From assembly GCA_963575745.1 (NCBI GenBank), contig CAUYUJ010020281.1, forward strand, positions 575,027 to 639,026: DNA of 64,000 bases, given 5' to 3'. The stretch is from Prorocentrum cordatum. Its lineage: Eukaryota; Sar; Dinophyceae; Prorocentrales; Prorocentraceae. The translations under genes and the position numbers were made by a program. This document shows, in pieces, positions 21,671 through 32,485 of the stretch. The notes under the pieces are model-generated. The model did no database searches. It saw only the letters and a program-made list of their open reading frames with translations, and was not told where the DNA came from. The first letter of the stretch is position 1. Every line of letters begins with the position of its first letter.

Positions 21671-22454
21671 ATCTGAATGTGTATCCGCAGGCCCTCTTGG
21701 GGGCCACCAGGCTGCGTGGACGAGATTTTTGCTCCTCGTTTCAACTGCATGGCTGCATGAGCGAGCCAAGAGACACTGGGACCTGTGACCTACATTTGTT
21801 CGTAAAATCCTGCGCGTCGTACAAGGTCGCTCGCCTGCGGCACAATCCCGCGGTCGCGCGCCACTTCCCTTCGCGGCCGCGCGGGATGCTGCCGCGGAAG
21901 GCCTGCTGCAAGAACGCGGCCGATACACGCACGGACACGCGGCGCTGGAAAACTGGGCGCGCGCGCGGCCAGCGCGATGTCCACGCGGCGCACGAATGCG
22001 ATCGGGCGAAACGAACGCGCGCCGCTGACACGAACGGTATCATACATAGCGCGCAGCACGGACGACCTGGGCGCGCACGTCGAAGGCTGGGTGTTGAAGT
22101 GCACCTTCTGACGCCTCACGAATTAGATTGCGGTGGCCATCTTAGATATTTCTTTCGGAGGCGGAAGCCTGCATCGCGCCGCGTGCTTCGCGATCACGTG
22201 GGCGCGTTCGCGCACTTGCCGCGCCGCGCGCAGACGCGAGCACAACGGCGTGTCGCGGCGACGCCGGCAAACACATCGCGCGACAGACCGCGCCGATCAC
22301 GCGCGCCCCCCGTGGCCTGGAACGACCTCCGGCTTGCCTGCAGAGCGAGGCGACGCGCATCTTGCGGACGCCACGCTTGCGCTGCCCGCGGGCATGACGA
22401 CCTCGACGCGGGCGCGGGCGTCGAGGGCGCGCTCTCGGGCCTCCAGCCTGCGAC
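21671..22454. other. No gene recognised
   Basis: GC-rich sequence with one long plus-strand open frame (21664-23226). The frame has Arg/His/Ala-rich then Pro-rich composition and no domain, so I do not call it. Confidence 0.4.
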
Positions 22455-22580
22455 GCCGGCCCACGCAAAAACGTCTACGCACGCGCCCACGCAAAACGTC
22501 TACGCCCACGCGCCCTACGCGCCACGTGGGCCGACGCTGGCCCACGCAAAAACGTCTACGCACGCGCCCAAGTTTGTGAG
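22455..22580 (+). repeat. Tandem repeat with CACGCAAAAACGTCTACGCA
   Basis: CACGCAAAAACGTCTACGCA followed by CGCGCCCA occurs at about 22463 and 22544 (period 81), with a shortened internal copy. Confidence 0.75.
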
Positions 22581-22799
22581 CACGCAGCGTCGCGGGCGCC
22601 CGCCAACGCCCGCAGACCACCGCGCGCGCCTGTGGCCGGAGCAGACGGCTGCGAGCGCGCGCAGGCAACCGCGGGCACGGGTGGCAAGCCTCGCTCGGCG
22701 GCAAGCACGCGCGAGCGTGTGCGACTGCCCGCGGGCGCCGACGGGCGCTCATTGGGGTTGCGCCCCGTCCGCGAGCGACGGCCACTACCAAAATTTCAA

Positions 22800-23225
22800 C
22801 GTGCACCGCCCCCACTGCCAATCTCCAGCCTCCACCACCGCCCCCACGAACGGCGCCGCCGTCGCCACCTCCGCCCCCGCCGCCGCTGCCGCCCCCGCGG
22901 CCCTCCCCACTCCCACCGCCACCGCCATCTCCACCGTCATAATCACCATCGCCACCTGCAACCGCCAGCACTCCCAGTACAAGCGCCCCCAACCCCCTAC
23001 AACCACCACCACGGCCCAACGACAATGCCCCCCACCTCCACCCTCACCACCATCGCCTTCCCAACGCCCTTCACCGCCGCCACGCCCGCCGCCACCACCA
23101 CCGCAACCCGCCGACGCCATCGCCCCAACAGCTGCCACCACCGTCATCATCCTTACCCCCGCCCCCCACGCCACTACTACCGAATCCTTCCCATCCCCCG
23201 TTCCTCCTGCCCGCTCCCCTCTATA
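22800..23225 (+). repeat. C-rich low-complexity tract
   Basis: CCACCGCC-type sequence. Poly-Pro and poly-His frames are by-products. Confidence 0.7.
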
Positions 23226-23312
23226 GTTCCCCCCTCCCCCTCCTTATCCCCGTCCTCATATGATTCCTTCTCCTCCGTTTCATTGCTTTCTCTCCCGCAG
23301 TGTCTGGCGAAA

Positions 23313-23478
23313 CAAAGCTTAAGTCGGGCCTGTCCCTCTACAGGGGGATTTCGGACGGAAAATGAAAAGAGTCAAACATACCATTCTAAATGCTCAAAAA
23401 TAATAAAACATGTTCCCTGACTATTGTTTGACTATTTTTGAATCTTCCCCCATGTAGAGGGACACGCCCGACTTAAGC
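23313..23478 (+). mobile_element. TCGGGC inverted-repeat element, copy with 9-bp flanking repeats
   Basis: The ends CTTAAGTCGGGCCTGTCCC and GGGACACGCCCGACTTAAG are inverted repeats. The interior has GACTATTGTTTGACTATTTT, as in the other copies. The 9-mer CTGGCGAAA flanks it at 23304-23312 and 23479-23487, consistent with a 9-bp target duplication (Mutator-like). Relatives: 28960, 29277, 34550, 37257 and 38217. Confidence 0.75.
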
Positions 23479-23667
23479 CTGGCGAAAAAGAGCAAAATCA
23501 CCGATGCCCGAAGTTGCACATCGAGCCCCCAGCGGCAGGCTGGGCGCCCTCAGCGCCTTGCTCACGGGGCCACGCGCAGCGCGGGCACACTGGGTCTTCA
23601 AGTATGGCCGCCCTGACCCAAGCAAAACCACGTTGAGCCCGACCATGCGCGCGTTTCTCAAGGGCTC

Positions 23668-23802
23668 CAAACTTCGCGCTTCGCGCTGCGCGAAGTGCGA
23701 ATGACTTCGCGCTCTCGCGCCGCCTCCCAGGGGAGAAGAAGAGGATGAGGAGGAATCGGAGCCGAAGCGCGAAGCACGAAGTGCGAAGCGCGAACAAACC
23801 TC
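23668..23802 (+). repeat. Inverted CTTCGCGC repeats
   Basis: TTCGCGCTTCGCGCTGCGCG at the left and AAGCGCGAAGCACGAAG at the right can form a long imperfect hairpin. No second copy was identified. Confidence 0.6.
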
Positions 23803-24039
23803 GCGCCCTCGAAGGCACCCGTGGTTTCTGCCCGGTACATGCCCACAGTTGTAGCCTCACCGGCATTTTAGGGGCAAGGTGATAGAGCGCCCAGGCACGA
23901 ATTAGAGTGTCCTCAGGTCCCTGGGAGCCCTCCGTCTACAATCCTGAAAGCTCTTTACGGGGCCCACAGCCCGAAATCCCGGGCGCTCCCGGTTCTCGTC
24001 GCACCCACTTCTCCCGTACCAAAGAGAACGCAAGACGGG

Positions 24040-24420
24040 CAAAGAAGACCTCAATAAGCCCCCGAGACGGTCTCAGAGGGCCCCGAGAGGCCTCCCAATT
24101 GCTCGAGATGCCTCCCAGACGGCCCCATGCGGCCCACGTCCGCCTCAGAGAGGCGGCCCGAAGAGCCACACATCCTGGATAACCCGTTGGTGTTCCAATC
24201 CTTTTAAGGTTCTCGCATTTTCGAGCTCCCGACGGCCGATGACTGCCCACGGGGCCTCCAAGAGAGCCCAAAGACGGCCCGAGAAGTCCCCAAGAGATCC
24301 CCACGATAGGTCGAGAGGCCCCCGAGACGGCCCAGGGGACCTCCAGAGCGCCCCAAGACGGCGCAAGAGACCCCCTCAGAGCCCTGAGACAGCGCAAAGG
24401 CCCTTCGTTGGACCTCCTCA
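24040..24420 (+). repeat. CCAAGAGG-family repeat
   Basis: Words such as CCCGAGACGGTCTCAGAGGG and CTCCAAGAGAGCCCAAAGAC recur. AGGTTCTCGCATTTTCGAGC at about 24205 resembles the sequence just right of the retrotransposon (about 21017). Confidence 0.5.
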
Positions 24421-24449
24421 CCGATCTCTCCCTTCCCCCAATCGCCCAC

Positions 24450-25670
24450 GTCCTCCTCCTCCTCCTCCTCCTCCTCCTCCTCCTCCTCCTCCTCCTCCCC
24501 CTCTTCCTGCTCTTCCTCCTCCTCCTGGTTCCCGATCCACGGTGACTGCATGGTTGTGCCGCTGCTCCTCCTCCTCCTCCTCCTCCTCCTGCTCCTCCGT
24601 CTCCTCCTCCTGGTCCTCCTCCTCCTCCTCCTCTTTTGCGTCCTCGTCCTGCTTCTCCTCCTACTCCGCTTCCTCCTTCTCCCTCCTTCCCTACCTCCCC
24701 CCCCCGCTCCTTTCGCACCTCCTCCAGCTCCTCCTCCTCCTCCTCCTCCTCTCTTTTTGCGTCCTCGTCTGCTTCTCCTCCTACTTCCGCTTCCTCCTTC
24801 TCCTCCTCCCTACCTCCACCCCCCGTTTCCTTTCGCACCTCCTCCTGCTCCTCCTCCTCCTCCTCCTCCTCCGCTCCTTCCTTCCCTCCCTCACACCCCA
24901 GTTCCTTTTGCCCCTCCTCTTCCTTCCTTCCTCTTCTCCCATCCACCCGCCTGCTTCCTCTTGCACATCCTCCTCCTCATCAGCTCCTTCTCCTCCTCCT
25001 CCTCCTCCTCTCCTCCTCATCGTCCTCCTTCCTCCTCCGCCTCCCTCCTCCTCCTCCTACTCCTCCTCCTCCCTCCTCTCCTCTTCTCTTTTCTTCTTCT
25101 TCTTCTTCTTCTCTTTCTTCTTCTTCTTTCTTCTCTTCCTCCTCCTACTCCTCCTCCTCCTCCTCCTCCTCCTCCTCCTCCTCCTCCTCCTCCTCCTCCT
25201 CCCTCCTCCTCTCCTCCTCCCCCCCTTCCGCCGCCTCCTCCGCCTCCTCCTCCTCTCCTCCTCCTCCTCCTCCTCCCTCCCATCCTCCATCCCCCAGTTC
25301 TTTTGCACCTCATCCTCTCCACCTCCTCCTCCTCCTCCTCCCTCCTCCTCCTCCTCCTCTCTCCTCCTCCTCCTCCTCCTCCTCCTCCTCCTCCTCCCAC
25401 CCTCCCCCCCCGCTCCTTTTGCACCTCATCCTCTTCCACCTCCTCCTCCTCATCTCCTCCTCCGCCTCCTCCTCCTCTTCTTCCTGCCGTCCTCCTTTTC
25501 CTCCTCCTCCTCCTCCTCCTGTTCCTCCCCCTCCCCCGCTCCTCCTTCCTCCCTCCACCCCCCAATTCCCTTTTGCACCTCATCCTCGTCCACCTCCTCC
25601 TTCTCCTCCTCCTCCTCCCCGCCTCCTCCGCCTCCTCCGCCTCCTCCTCCTCCTCCTCTTCCTCCTTGGC
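24450..25670 (+). repeat. CTC triplet tract, 1.2 kb
   Basis: Nearly continuous CTC/TCC/TTC triplets with unique islands (for example CCTTTTGCACCTCATCCTC, repeated several times). Very long open frames on both strands are by-products. Confidence 0.93.
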
Positions 25671-25813
25671 TGCAGGAGCCTGGCTTCCCACACGAAGCTC
25701 AGGCCCCCCAGAGCCCTATTTCCTCAAGCCCTCCTCCTCCCCGCTGCTCGCCCTCCTCGCCGCCGTCCTCCCCGCCAGCCGCCATCGGCCGAGAGACGCC
25801 ACTTCGCCGGCGC

Positions 25814-25873
25814 CTGGCGGTCTTCAGCTCGCCCCGGCTCAGCACCTGCCTCTGCACCCCCGGGCTGCTGCTC
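25814..25873 (-). CDS. Candidate small exon II (VQRQVLSRGELKTA)
   Basis: Minus-strand exon of 60 bases between a GCCCAG acceptor and a GCGCCG donor (GC-AG class). It encodes SSSPGVQRQVLSRGELKTA plus the first two bases of an Arg codon. The reading starts with one base that completes the codon left open by exon I (30225-30283) and ends needing one base, which exon III at 10066 supplies. The phrase VQRQVLxRGELxTAR followed by NPSSALLARIRDA is the order I know from dinoflagellate proteins. Introns would be 4.35 kb and 15.7 kb. No function can be assigned. Confidence 0.55.
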
Positions 25874-26002
25874 CTGGGCCGCGCGCGGGGGGGGATCACG
25901 CGCGGGCGAGTCATGGCATAATCTTACCCGCCGTCGGGGACGCCTGCCCCCAAAGGCGGCTCGAAAAATTCTGCCCCGTTGTGCCACCATTCGGGGATCT
26001 TC

Positions 26003-26030
26003 TGACCCGGGTCAATCCAGACCCGGGTCA
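26003..26030 (+). repeat. TGACCCGGGTCA palindrome pair
   Basis: TGACCCGGGTCA and GACCCGGGTCA lie 5 bases apart. A near-identical pair at 39536-39565 directly abuts a 169-bp MITE; here MITE copies 2 and 3 begin 190 bp downstream. Single GACCCGGGTC-like half sites recur at 26090-26150. Confidence 0.65.
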
Positions 26031-26219
26031 GCAAGAAACGAAAGAACTGCAATGCAGGAACAACAAATGCAGCGCAGGGCTCTTCGCAAACCCGGGTCAG
26101 CCAATAGGCGCGGCCGCCCCGCGGCCACGAGCGGCTCGCTAACCCGTGTCAGCCAGAGGGGGTCTTCGAAGGATCCTGCAGGATCCGGTGCCCTGGCTGA
26201 CCCCCGTTGGCGTTGGGGG

Positions 26220-26388
26220 TACACCCTGCGAAATGCTTAAGAAATCATGGGTTAAGAAATTCATAGTCTCAGAACTTGAATAAAAAGCCGGAACTTCTAT
26301 CAAAATCTTGGGATTTTCACTGAAACGTTAAGAATAATCGAGACTCTGGACGAAAACTTAGGTTTCCTTAAGCATCGCCGAAGGTGTA
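26220..26388 (+). mobile_element. 169-bp MITE, copy 2
   Basis: TACACCCTGCGAAATGCTTA and TAAGCATCGCCGAAGGTGTA form the ends; 169 bp, TA at both borders. Confidence 0.85.
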
Positions 26389-26468
26389 TGAACATTCCGG
26401 CAGCCCTGGGGCTTCCCCTCCACAGCTCCGCCCCTCGACCTCGGGCGGATCGCGACCCCCAAAAGAGA

Positions 26469-26637
26469 TACACCCTGCGAAATGCTTAAGAAATCATGGG
26501 TTAAGAAATTCATAGTCTCAGAACTCGAGTAAAAACCCAAAATTTCCATTCAAATCTTAGGATTTACATTGAAAAGTTAAGAATAATCGAGACTCTGGTC
26601 GAACACTTAAGTTTTCTTAAGCATCGCCTAAGGTGTA
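26469..26637 (+). mobile_element. 169-bp MITE, copy 3
   Basis: Same family and length, 80 bp after copy 2 and in the same orientation. The interior has diverged slightly (CATTGAAAAGTTAAG). Confidence 0.85.
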
Positions 26638-26974
26638 CAGCGCAGCTCCCTAGGCGCCTTGAGCGAAAAGGGCTGCGGAAAAGACGGGCAGGAGACGGAG
26701 GCAGAGGCAGGGCAGGGGGAAGGGCGGGGCTACGCCAGGCAGGGAAACCCTGTGTTCTAACGACCGTTCATGCATTCGGCGCCGACGGCAGAGCCAGCTG
26801 CGCTCTGCCGCTCCTCCTCCGCCAGGCTCGGGGGGAGTAGAAAGCGCGAGCAGAGCCCGGCTGCTGGGCTGGCCCGCCTCCGGAGAGGCGAGGCTCGCGA
26901 GAGCACCTCCGGCATTCGTGATGGGCCCGGCAGGCCGCGGCCGTGAAGGGGCTCCTCGACTCAAGCCTGATGAA
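26638..26974 (-). pseudogene. Degraded exon III look-alike within unrecognised sequence
   Basis: On the minus strand near 26870-26840 the sequence encodes QPSSRALLALSTPP, resembling NPSSALLARIRDA. It lies beside the same dispersed repeat that adjoins exon III at 10.1 kb, which suggests an old duplication of that segment. It is too diverged to call functional. The rest of the stretch shows nothing else. Confidence 0.3.
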
Positions 26975-27130
26975 GGGGCCCTGGGGCACACACATAAACA
27001 CACGCAAATAACAGGATTCCCCTATATTTTCCCATGTGTTCTGGGTCTCTGTCTTCCCCCCCCCACTCCCCATATTTTCCACTATTTTCGGGGGAATCGA
27101 CGATTCATTATGTCTGTGTGTTTTGTCCCC
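26975..27130 (+). repeat. Dispersed CACACACATAAA-TTTTCCCATA repeat, copy 2
   Basis: Matches 10108-10195 (GGCACACACATAAACACACG, TTTTCCCATGTGTTCTGGG) and, in its tail, 11930-11995 (ATTATGTCTGTGTGTTT). Confidence 0.6.
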
Positions 27131-27397
27131 TTCTGACCTGAGGAGTTCCCCGAGAATCCAAGCCCCTCCTGAGCCCAAAATTGGTCCTTCCTTCAGCGTC
27201 TTGGCTGAGCACCGGTTCCACGTGAGAGTGACCCTGTGCGAGCGTGACCTTCGGTGCGCGATTTTCGGGGGCCGCGGGGACGCCAGACTGGAGCGCGCAA
27301 GCCGCTGCCATCGCATCGCGCTCAGCCATCTGGGGATCCCAGAGTGCACGCATTAAAGGTCACTCTGGCGAAAAGGCTACTCTTACATAAGTGGACA

Positions 27398-27535
27398 AGC
27401 GCGCTCCACTGCTTGCAAAGTGGCTACTGTAAACTTGCCTGGATCCCCCGCGGGGATTCACGGTCCATTCCATAGAGGAAGACATGTTTCTTCGTACGTT
27501 TGCGAGTTGGCACTTCGCGATCGTGAAACGCACAC
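27398..27535 (+). mobile_element. AGCGCGTTCCAC inverted-repeat element, diverged copy
   Basis: Starts AAGCGCGCTCCACTGCTTGC and ends GCGATCGTGAAACGCACACT. Interior CCTGGATCCCCCGCGGGGAT corresponds to CCTGGATCCGCCGCGGGGGA in the intact copy at 53788-53932. Confidence 0.6.
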
Positions 27536-27539
27536 TGTG

Positions 27540-28480
27540 AATATACCCGAGTCAAAAATTTGAGCGGACCGAGACGAAAACAGCTCAATAATGGCCGGAA
27601 ATGAGGGCGTGCGTCCCTACCCTCCACCCCACAGGGTCGCCGCCGCGGCGAGGGCGATGAGGAGAGAGGTGGTGCCGGGGATGCGCGGCGTGCGTTGCTG
27701 CACCCCTTGCGGCGCAGGTGGGTCGGGGGCGCGTAAACATGGATTAGCGATCCATGGACTAGGCGCGCGGAAGCCAAATCCATGGATCGGGGGAGGTGCC
27801 CTCCCCCAAATGCGGCCGGTGCCGCCTCGCTCGCCGGCGGGAATCCGCGATTTCCCATGGAAACAGGACCCGTCGCTAATCCACGCCCCCTTAATCCATG
27901 TTTGCGATCGCCTGTGTGGGCAGGTGGTCTCTTCTTTCGGGATCTCTCTTTCTCTACCTCTCTCCCTCTCATTCCCTCCCCCTGTGTGTCTCTCTCTCTC
28001 TCTCTGCCCCCCTCTCCCGCTCCGCCCCCCCCCTCGTGCGTTTGTTGGCGCGCGCACCTGCGACTACATGGGCTTGTCCTAGACCGACCCAGAGCCTCGA
28101 GTTGCTCCCACCGTACTTGAGGACCACATGACTGAAATAATTTCGAGCACCCAGAAGAGTATCGAAACAATGTCGAACGAATATCGCCTTTCAGGGCCCG
28201 ACACGTGAAAACCTTGAAGTTTCGGTCATTTCATGGACTCGAAATTCTTTCTGGCGATCAAGGCTACAGTAGGTTGGAACATCATAACCAGAGCCAGGCT
28301 GGTGCCAAGCCAGCATGCTATGCAGCTTGTAGTATGGGTAGCGCAGTCAGTCGACGGCAGGTTGGGTCCGATTCATGCCTTTCCTGGTTTTGCACTGTCA
28401 TGCCCTCTCTCTGCCTCCCCCCTTTCTCTCTTTCCCCCGCCTCGCTCTCGCTCCAGTGCGCTGGCTTTGCTGCGCCGCGT
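27540..28480. other. No gene recognised; CT-rich patch
   Basis: Low-complexity TCTCTCTC sequence at about 27945-28035. Several short palindromic ATCCATGG words (27740-27900). No domain recognised. Confidence 0.4.
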
Positions 28481-28735
28481 GCAGACGTCTCCATCGTCGT
28501 CGTCGTCTCGTCGTCGTCGTCTTCTCGTCGTCGTCGTTGTCGTCTTCGTCCTCCTCCTCCTCCTCCTCCTCCTTCTCCTCCTCCCTCCTCCTACTCCTCC
28601 TCCTCCTCCTCCTCCTCCTCCCTCCTCCTCCTACTCCTTCCCCTCTTCCCCTTCCTCCTCCTCCTCCTCCTCCTCCTCCTCCTCCTCCTCCTCCTTCCTC
28701 CTCCTTCGCCTCCTCCTCCTTCTCCTCCTCAGACA
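28481..28735 (+). repeat. TCG then CTC triplet tract
   Basis: GTCGTCGTC repeats pass into CTCCTCCTC repeats at about 28550. Confidence 0.92.
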
Positions 28736-28959
28736 TGCTCAATGCTTTTCCGAGGCCTGGGCCCCAGAGGTCTGGACCACTGCTTCCCTGGGGCCGGCCT
28801 CGCGCCCCGAGTCGTTCCTCGACGCTCCCGGAGGCCCGGCGAGGGACCCCCGGAGGCCGAGAACGGCCACAGGCCCGCCGCTCCCGTTTTTGCCGGAGCG
28901 TCGGATCTCCGGGTCCTCCTCGCCCCGGCAGGCGTGCTCGTGCTCCCCCCCTCCCAGTG

Positions 28960-29118
28960 TTAGGTCGGGCATGTCCCCCCACAGACGGATCTTGAGCACA
29001 GAGTTTTTGAAACAGTGAGAGAATACCTCCAAGGAGCCCCAGACATCAAAAAGTCGCCCCAGACTGTTGCTTGACTATTTTTGAGCCTTTCCTCTGTAAA
29101 GGGACATGCACGACTTAA
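28960..29118 (+). mobile_element. TCGGGC inverted-repeat element
   Basis: TTAGGTCGGGCATGTCCCC at the left and GGGACATGCACGACTTAA at the right; the interior has CCCCAGACTGTTGCTTGACT. Confidence 0.7.
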
Positions 29119-29276
29119 TCCTACGCTCCCGCGCCTCGAGCCGCGGGCCTCGACCCCGCTGCTGCTGCTGCTGCTGCTCCCTCCCTCCCGCCGATGCCCC
29201 TCGTCGCCCTGTGGCCCCCCCTCAAGGCGTCACCAACGACGGCCTCAGCAAGACGAAGCCAGCACGAGGATAAGAT

Positions 29277-29438
29277 CAGGTCGGGCATGTCCCCCGACAG
29301 GCGGATTTGGGGAGAAAACAGAAAACAGAAAACTCAAACAATTCTTAAACATATCCAAGAATAGTCGAAACATCGTTCCCAGACTATGTTTTGACTGTTT
29401 TTGAATGTTCCTCCCGCAGTGGGACACGCCCGACTTAA
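29277..29438 (+). mobile_element. TCGGGC inverted-repeat element inside another repeat
   Basis: CAGGTCGGGCATGTCCCC and GGGACACGCCCGACTTAA are the ends. GGATAAGAT (29268-29276) and GGATAAAAT (29439-29447) flank it, a likely 9-bp target duplication with one later change. It interrupts a larger repeat shared with 3182-3355. Confidence 0.75.
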
Positions 29439-29469
29439 GGATAAAATCGGGCGAAGATGAAACCAACAT

Positions 29470-29600
29470 CTCTGAGATACGGCGGCTGGTGTCTCGGGCG
29501 CCGCGGCCTTCTCATGGCGTTCCGGGACGCTCTGAGGGCGTTCCGGAACGCTCTGGAAAGGGTTGATCCTCGTCCTAGGCCCCGTCCCGCTGAGGCCTGT
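29470..29600 (+). repeat. Dispersed repeat with TCTCGGGCGCCGCGG core, copy 2
   Basis: Same core as 3236-3355 and 56045-56141. The sequence GTCCTAGGCCCC at about 29572 is an empty-site equivalent of the TACAGTC insertion at 56142. Confidence 0.65.
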
Positions 29601-30224
29601 GTTCGGAATGCTGGCTTTTTTTAAGCGCTCTGGGTGAGCTTGCGGCGACCACGTCGCCTCTCCAGAATGGCCTGAATTACAAAAGCCCTCCCTCCTGTCA
29701 GCACGTACGCGCAGGAGCAACGACTGGAGGAGAAAGGGAGGTACGAGGCGGGAACATGGCAGCGAGGTCGAGGGACAACAAGTGGCATAAAGATAGACTC
29801 TCGGAGCTTCGAACTTCTTGGATCGGCGCTAGGACCCCCTCCCTGGCGCGCGATCCAAAACATCCGCGCTGAGCTCGACTATGTTTATGCCGCATTCTGC
29901 TCCTCGACGAGGGAAGGATCGGAACGGACGAAAGAGGGGGAAAGCAAAAAGGTGCGAACGAATCAGCTCGCGAAGCTGATTTCCTCAGCGCCTCCGGGCG
30001 CCAGGCGGCGTCCCATGTACATCGAGGAAGTCGCCCGGCGGCGGGGCCGAAACCAGCTGCATGCAGCAGACGTGCACCTCCCCCCCCCCCCTTTCCGTAT
30101 CCCCCCGCTTCGTCCGAACCGAAGAGGAAAGAGAGAGATGGCACACATGATGGATACGCAGAGCATGCAACATGCAAGAGAGAGAGAGAGAGAGCGAGGG
30201 ACGAACATGCTCGAACGGAATCTC
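29601..30224. other. No gene recognised
   Basis: No supported gene. A GA tract lies at 30177-30196. Confidence 0.4.
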
Positions 30225-30283
30225 CTCAGCGAGTCTGCCGCGCTCTCGTCAACGTCGTTGCTCCTGATGAAGTCTTCTACGTC
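30225..30283 (-). CDS. Candidate small exon I (DVEDFIRSNDVDESAAD)
   Basis: Minus-strand exon of 59 bases after a CCCCAG acceptor. It encodes DVEDFIRSNDVDESAADSL plus two bases of an Arg codon, and is followed by GAGATT, a GA donor of the kind reported in dinoflagellates. Joined to exon II it reads LRSSSPGVQ, the right length for this domain. The domain (acidic helix then VQRQVL and ARNPSS) is one I recognise from many dinoflagellate proteins but cannot assign a function to. Whether exons I-III form one gene over 20 kb cannot be decided from sequence alone. Confidence 0.55.
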
Positions 30284-31030
30284 CTGGGGACGCGCTGATC
30301 GTGTATGGTGACCGCCTTCGCACTCGTCATCGCGTTGTCGTCCCCTGTGCCTCTCCCACGCCCCCATCATCTCTCACACGATGTGCTTATGCTCGTTCTC
30401 CGAAGCGGATGGGAAGCCTATGGACTTGCACAACGTCTTGCACTGCGTTCGCCGACATGAGAAAGCCCAGACGCCGAAGATGGGGAATTGGCACACGTTA
30501 GCAAAGTCTAACTCTGCAGCCTGGGCGCACCGACGGAAACAACACCAAACATGCCGCCAAACTTGTTCCGAGCACGTCGCGGACAAACCGAAGAGCACCG
30601 ATGCACCAACCATCAGAGGCAACACCGCGGCCAACACGCACGTGTGATATCAGGGCACGGTGAGACGACGCGCGCGGAAATCGAAGCGGCCTCCCCTGAA
30701 ACGCAGGGCTGACTTGCTGTAGTACTAAGGGGGAGGCGGAACCGTCGACCTGGAATCGAAAACCCTGCTGCCCCTGGAATCGAACATGCGGCCTCCTCCG
30801 CAAATCCTCAGCCCGCCACCAAGCCTGATCGCCGCCATCCGCCGACAGACCCGCCGCCGCCTTGCTTCCGCCGAGGGCGAGACGCGCGGCAAGCGAGGCC
30901 CTCTCTGCAACGACTCGCATGCCCTCCGCGTTGGCAGGGCGCTCCGGTGGAAGTACAGCCCTGCCCCGCCACCCGGCAGAGCCCAGCGGGGATCCATGTG
31001 GGCGGAGGGCGTCCCCGCAGCTTTGGGATA
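30284..31030. other. No gene recognised
   Basis: An 87-codon minus-strand frame at 30374-30637 starts with a hydrophobic MLAAVLPLMVGASVLFGL stretch, but has no other support. Confidence 0.35.
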
Positions 31031-31212
31031 GAGGCTTCCCAGATGGGGTCCGAGAAGATGGGGTCCACGGATCGTGCCGCATCGCCGATGCATCGGCGAC
31101 GTCGGCGGTGCATCGGCGACGCCAGCGCAGAGCATTTCAGGCGCCACATCGAGCCGCGTCGGCAGTGCATTGGCGATGCGGCGCGGTCCTTGGACCCCAT
31201 CTGGGAGGCTTA
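31031..31212 (+). mobile_element. GATGC-palindrome inverted-repeat element, copy
   Basis: GAGGCTTCCCAGATGGGGTC and GACCCCATCTGGGAGGCTTA are near-perfect terminal inverted repeats. The inside is a cluster of GCATCGGCGA and TCGCCGATGC words. This is the cleanest copy in the window. Confidence 0.75.
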
Positions 31213-31536
31213 GAGGGTCAAGGCAGTCCTTGGTCTTTGCGATACATGGGGGGAGGGGGGGGGGGCGAAGAACTGTGCACCTGAAGTACCCCTTTGGGCG
31301 CCCCAAGTGGCTCGTTTATGGCCCTTTGAGCGCACAAAAGGTGCACCTTTCTTCAGCCCCTCCTCCATTTCTCTCTGGGGCGTCCAAGAGGGGGGCGTCA
31401 AAGAACGGGAGGGGGCGCAAATCATGGCCGGCGGCATGTGCGCGGCCCAGGGGGGCCAAGGGACGCACTGCTTCAAGAAGAGGCGCCATGAAATGTGGGG
31501 AGATGTTATGGCCCCCGCCATGATGTCCACCCCCCC

Positions 31537-31718
31537 TACAGTCGACCCGTATCATAAGGTTGCACGATGAGGATGCAAGGCCCCTGGAAGGCCGTTTCGA
31601 AGCTTTTCGAGCAGGGCGCGGCCGACGAGAGTGGCCAAGGATGGACCGAGGAGGCAAGGATGCAAAGGGTCCCCCCTGGGACAAATTTTTGCCCATCCTT
31701 CCTATGCGGTTGGCTGTA
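31537..31718 (+). mobile_element. TACAGTC inverted-repeat element, intact copy
   Basis: 182 bp. TACAGTCGACCCGTATCATA at the left, TATGCGGTTGGCTGTA at the right, with TA borders. The CAGTC terminus and TA border are as in Tc1/mariner-type elements. Non-coding. Confidence 0.75.
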
Positions 31719-32259
31719 GTCCCCCCCCCCCTCTTGGCCGCTCCATGCGACCCCCTCTGCGCGGACCCCATATGTGACTACCTACCAGACCACCCCAACC
31801 CAACCCGAAGACCCGAATTTGACCCGAATTTCGGGTTGGGGGGGGTACGGGTTCCATGTGTTTTTTCAATGTTCCCCGACCCCCCCCAACCGGAAATGGA
31901 GGGCAAATTGAAGCCTTCGGGTTGGGTTGGGGTGGTTTGGTGAGTGGTGAATATGGGAGGCCCGGATTGAGCCGAGCCGTGCGCCCGGAGGGCGCCTCCG
32001 CACACCGACGCCGCCCTGCGCGCCGCCACCACGGGCGCCCGCGCGTCGTGCCCGTGCCCGGGGGCCACGCTCTTTCTATAGTAGGTGTATATGTATACAA
32101 ATACACCTCACCATATTACATATACACATCCTTCTCATGTAGAAGATGTGGACTCTCCATATGTGTACAGCGACATGTCGCCGTGATCAATATTTGAAGG
32201 TATACATAAATATGTATGTAGGACAGTATGTCGATGTATTTATCTGCCTACCAACATAA
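31719..32259. other. No gene recognised; short direct repeats
   Basis: Contains CCCGAATTTGACCCGAATTT and a CCAACC/GGTTGGG-rich palindromic stretch at 31795-31945 that can fold back on itself. Confidence 0.4.
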
Positions 32260-32485
32260 TTCTAGATAGACAGATACGCATACATATACATATATACATA
32301 TATATATGTATATATACAACTGCATCGATATACACATATGTATATACATATATGTAAGTATCGATATACATACACATGTGTATATATATATATATACGTA
32401 CACATGCGTGTATATGCAGGCATGTATATATTGTATTCAGACATGTACCCATACGCACATATGTATACACACGCCTATACATATA
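32260..32485 (+). repeat. TATACATA microsatellite
   Basis: Imperfect TATACATA repeats. They form the AT-rich tail of the inverted CCAAGAGG-family copy that follows. Confidence 0.85.

Noticed and set aside
21664-23226. 520-codon plus-strand frame
   Set aside because: Composition shifts from Arg/Ala to Pro-rich with the local base bias; it crosses a tandem repeat and a C-rich tract and has no domain.
24239-26240. Very long open frames of Leu, Ser or Pro on the plus strand
   Set aside because: They follow the CTC triplet tract in all three frames at once, which is what a triplet repeat produces.
30374-30637. Minus-strand frame beginning with a hydrophobic, signal-like stretch
   Set aside because: Only 87 codons, with an equally long frame on the opposite strand and no family match. 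It cannot be separated from chance.
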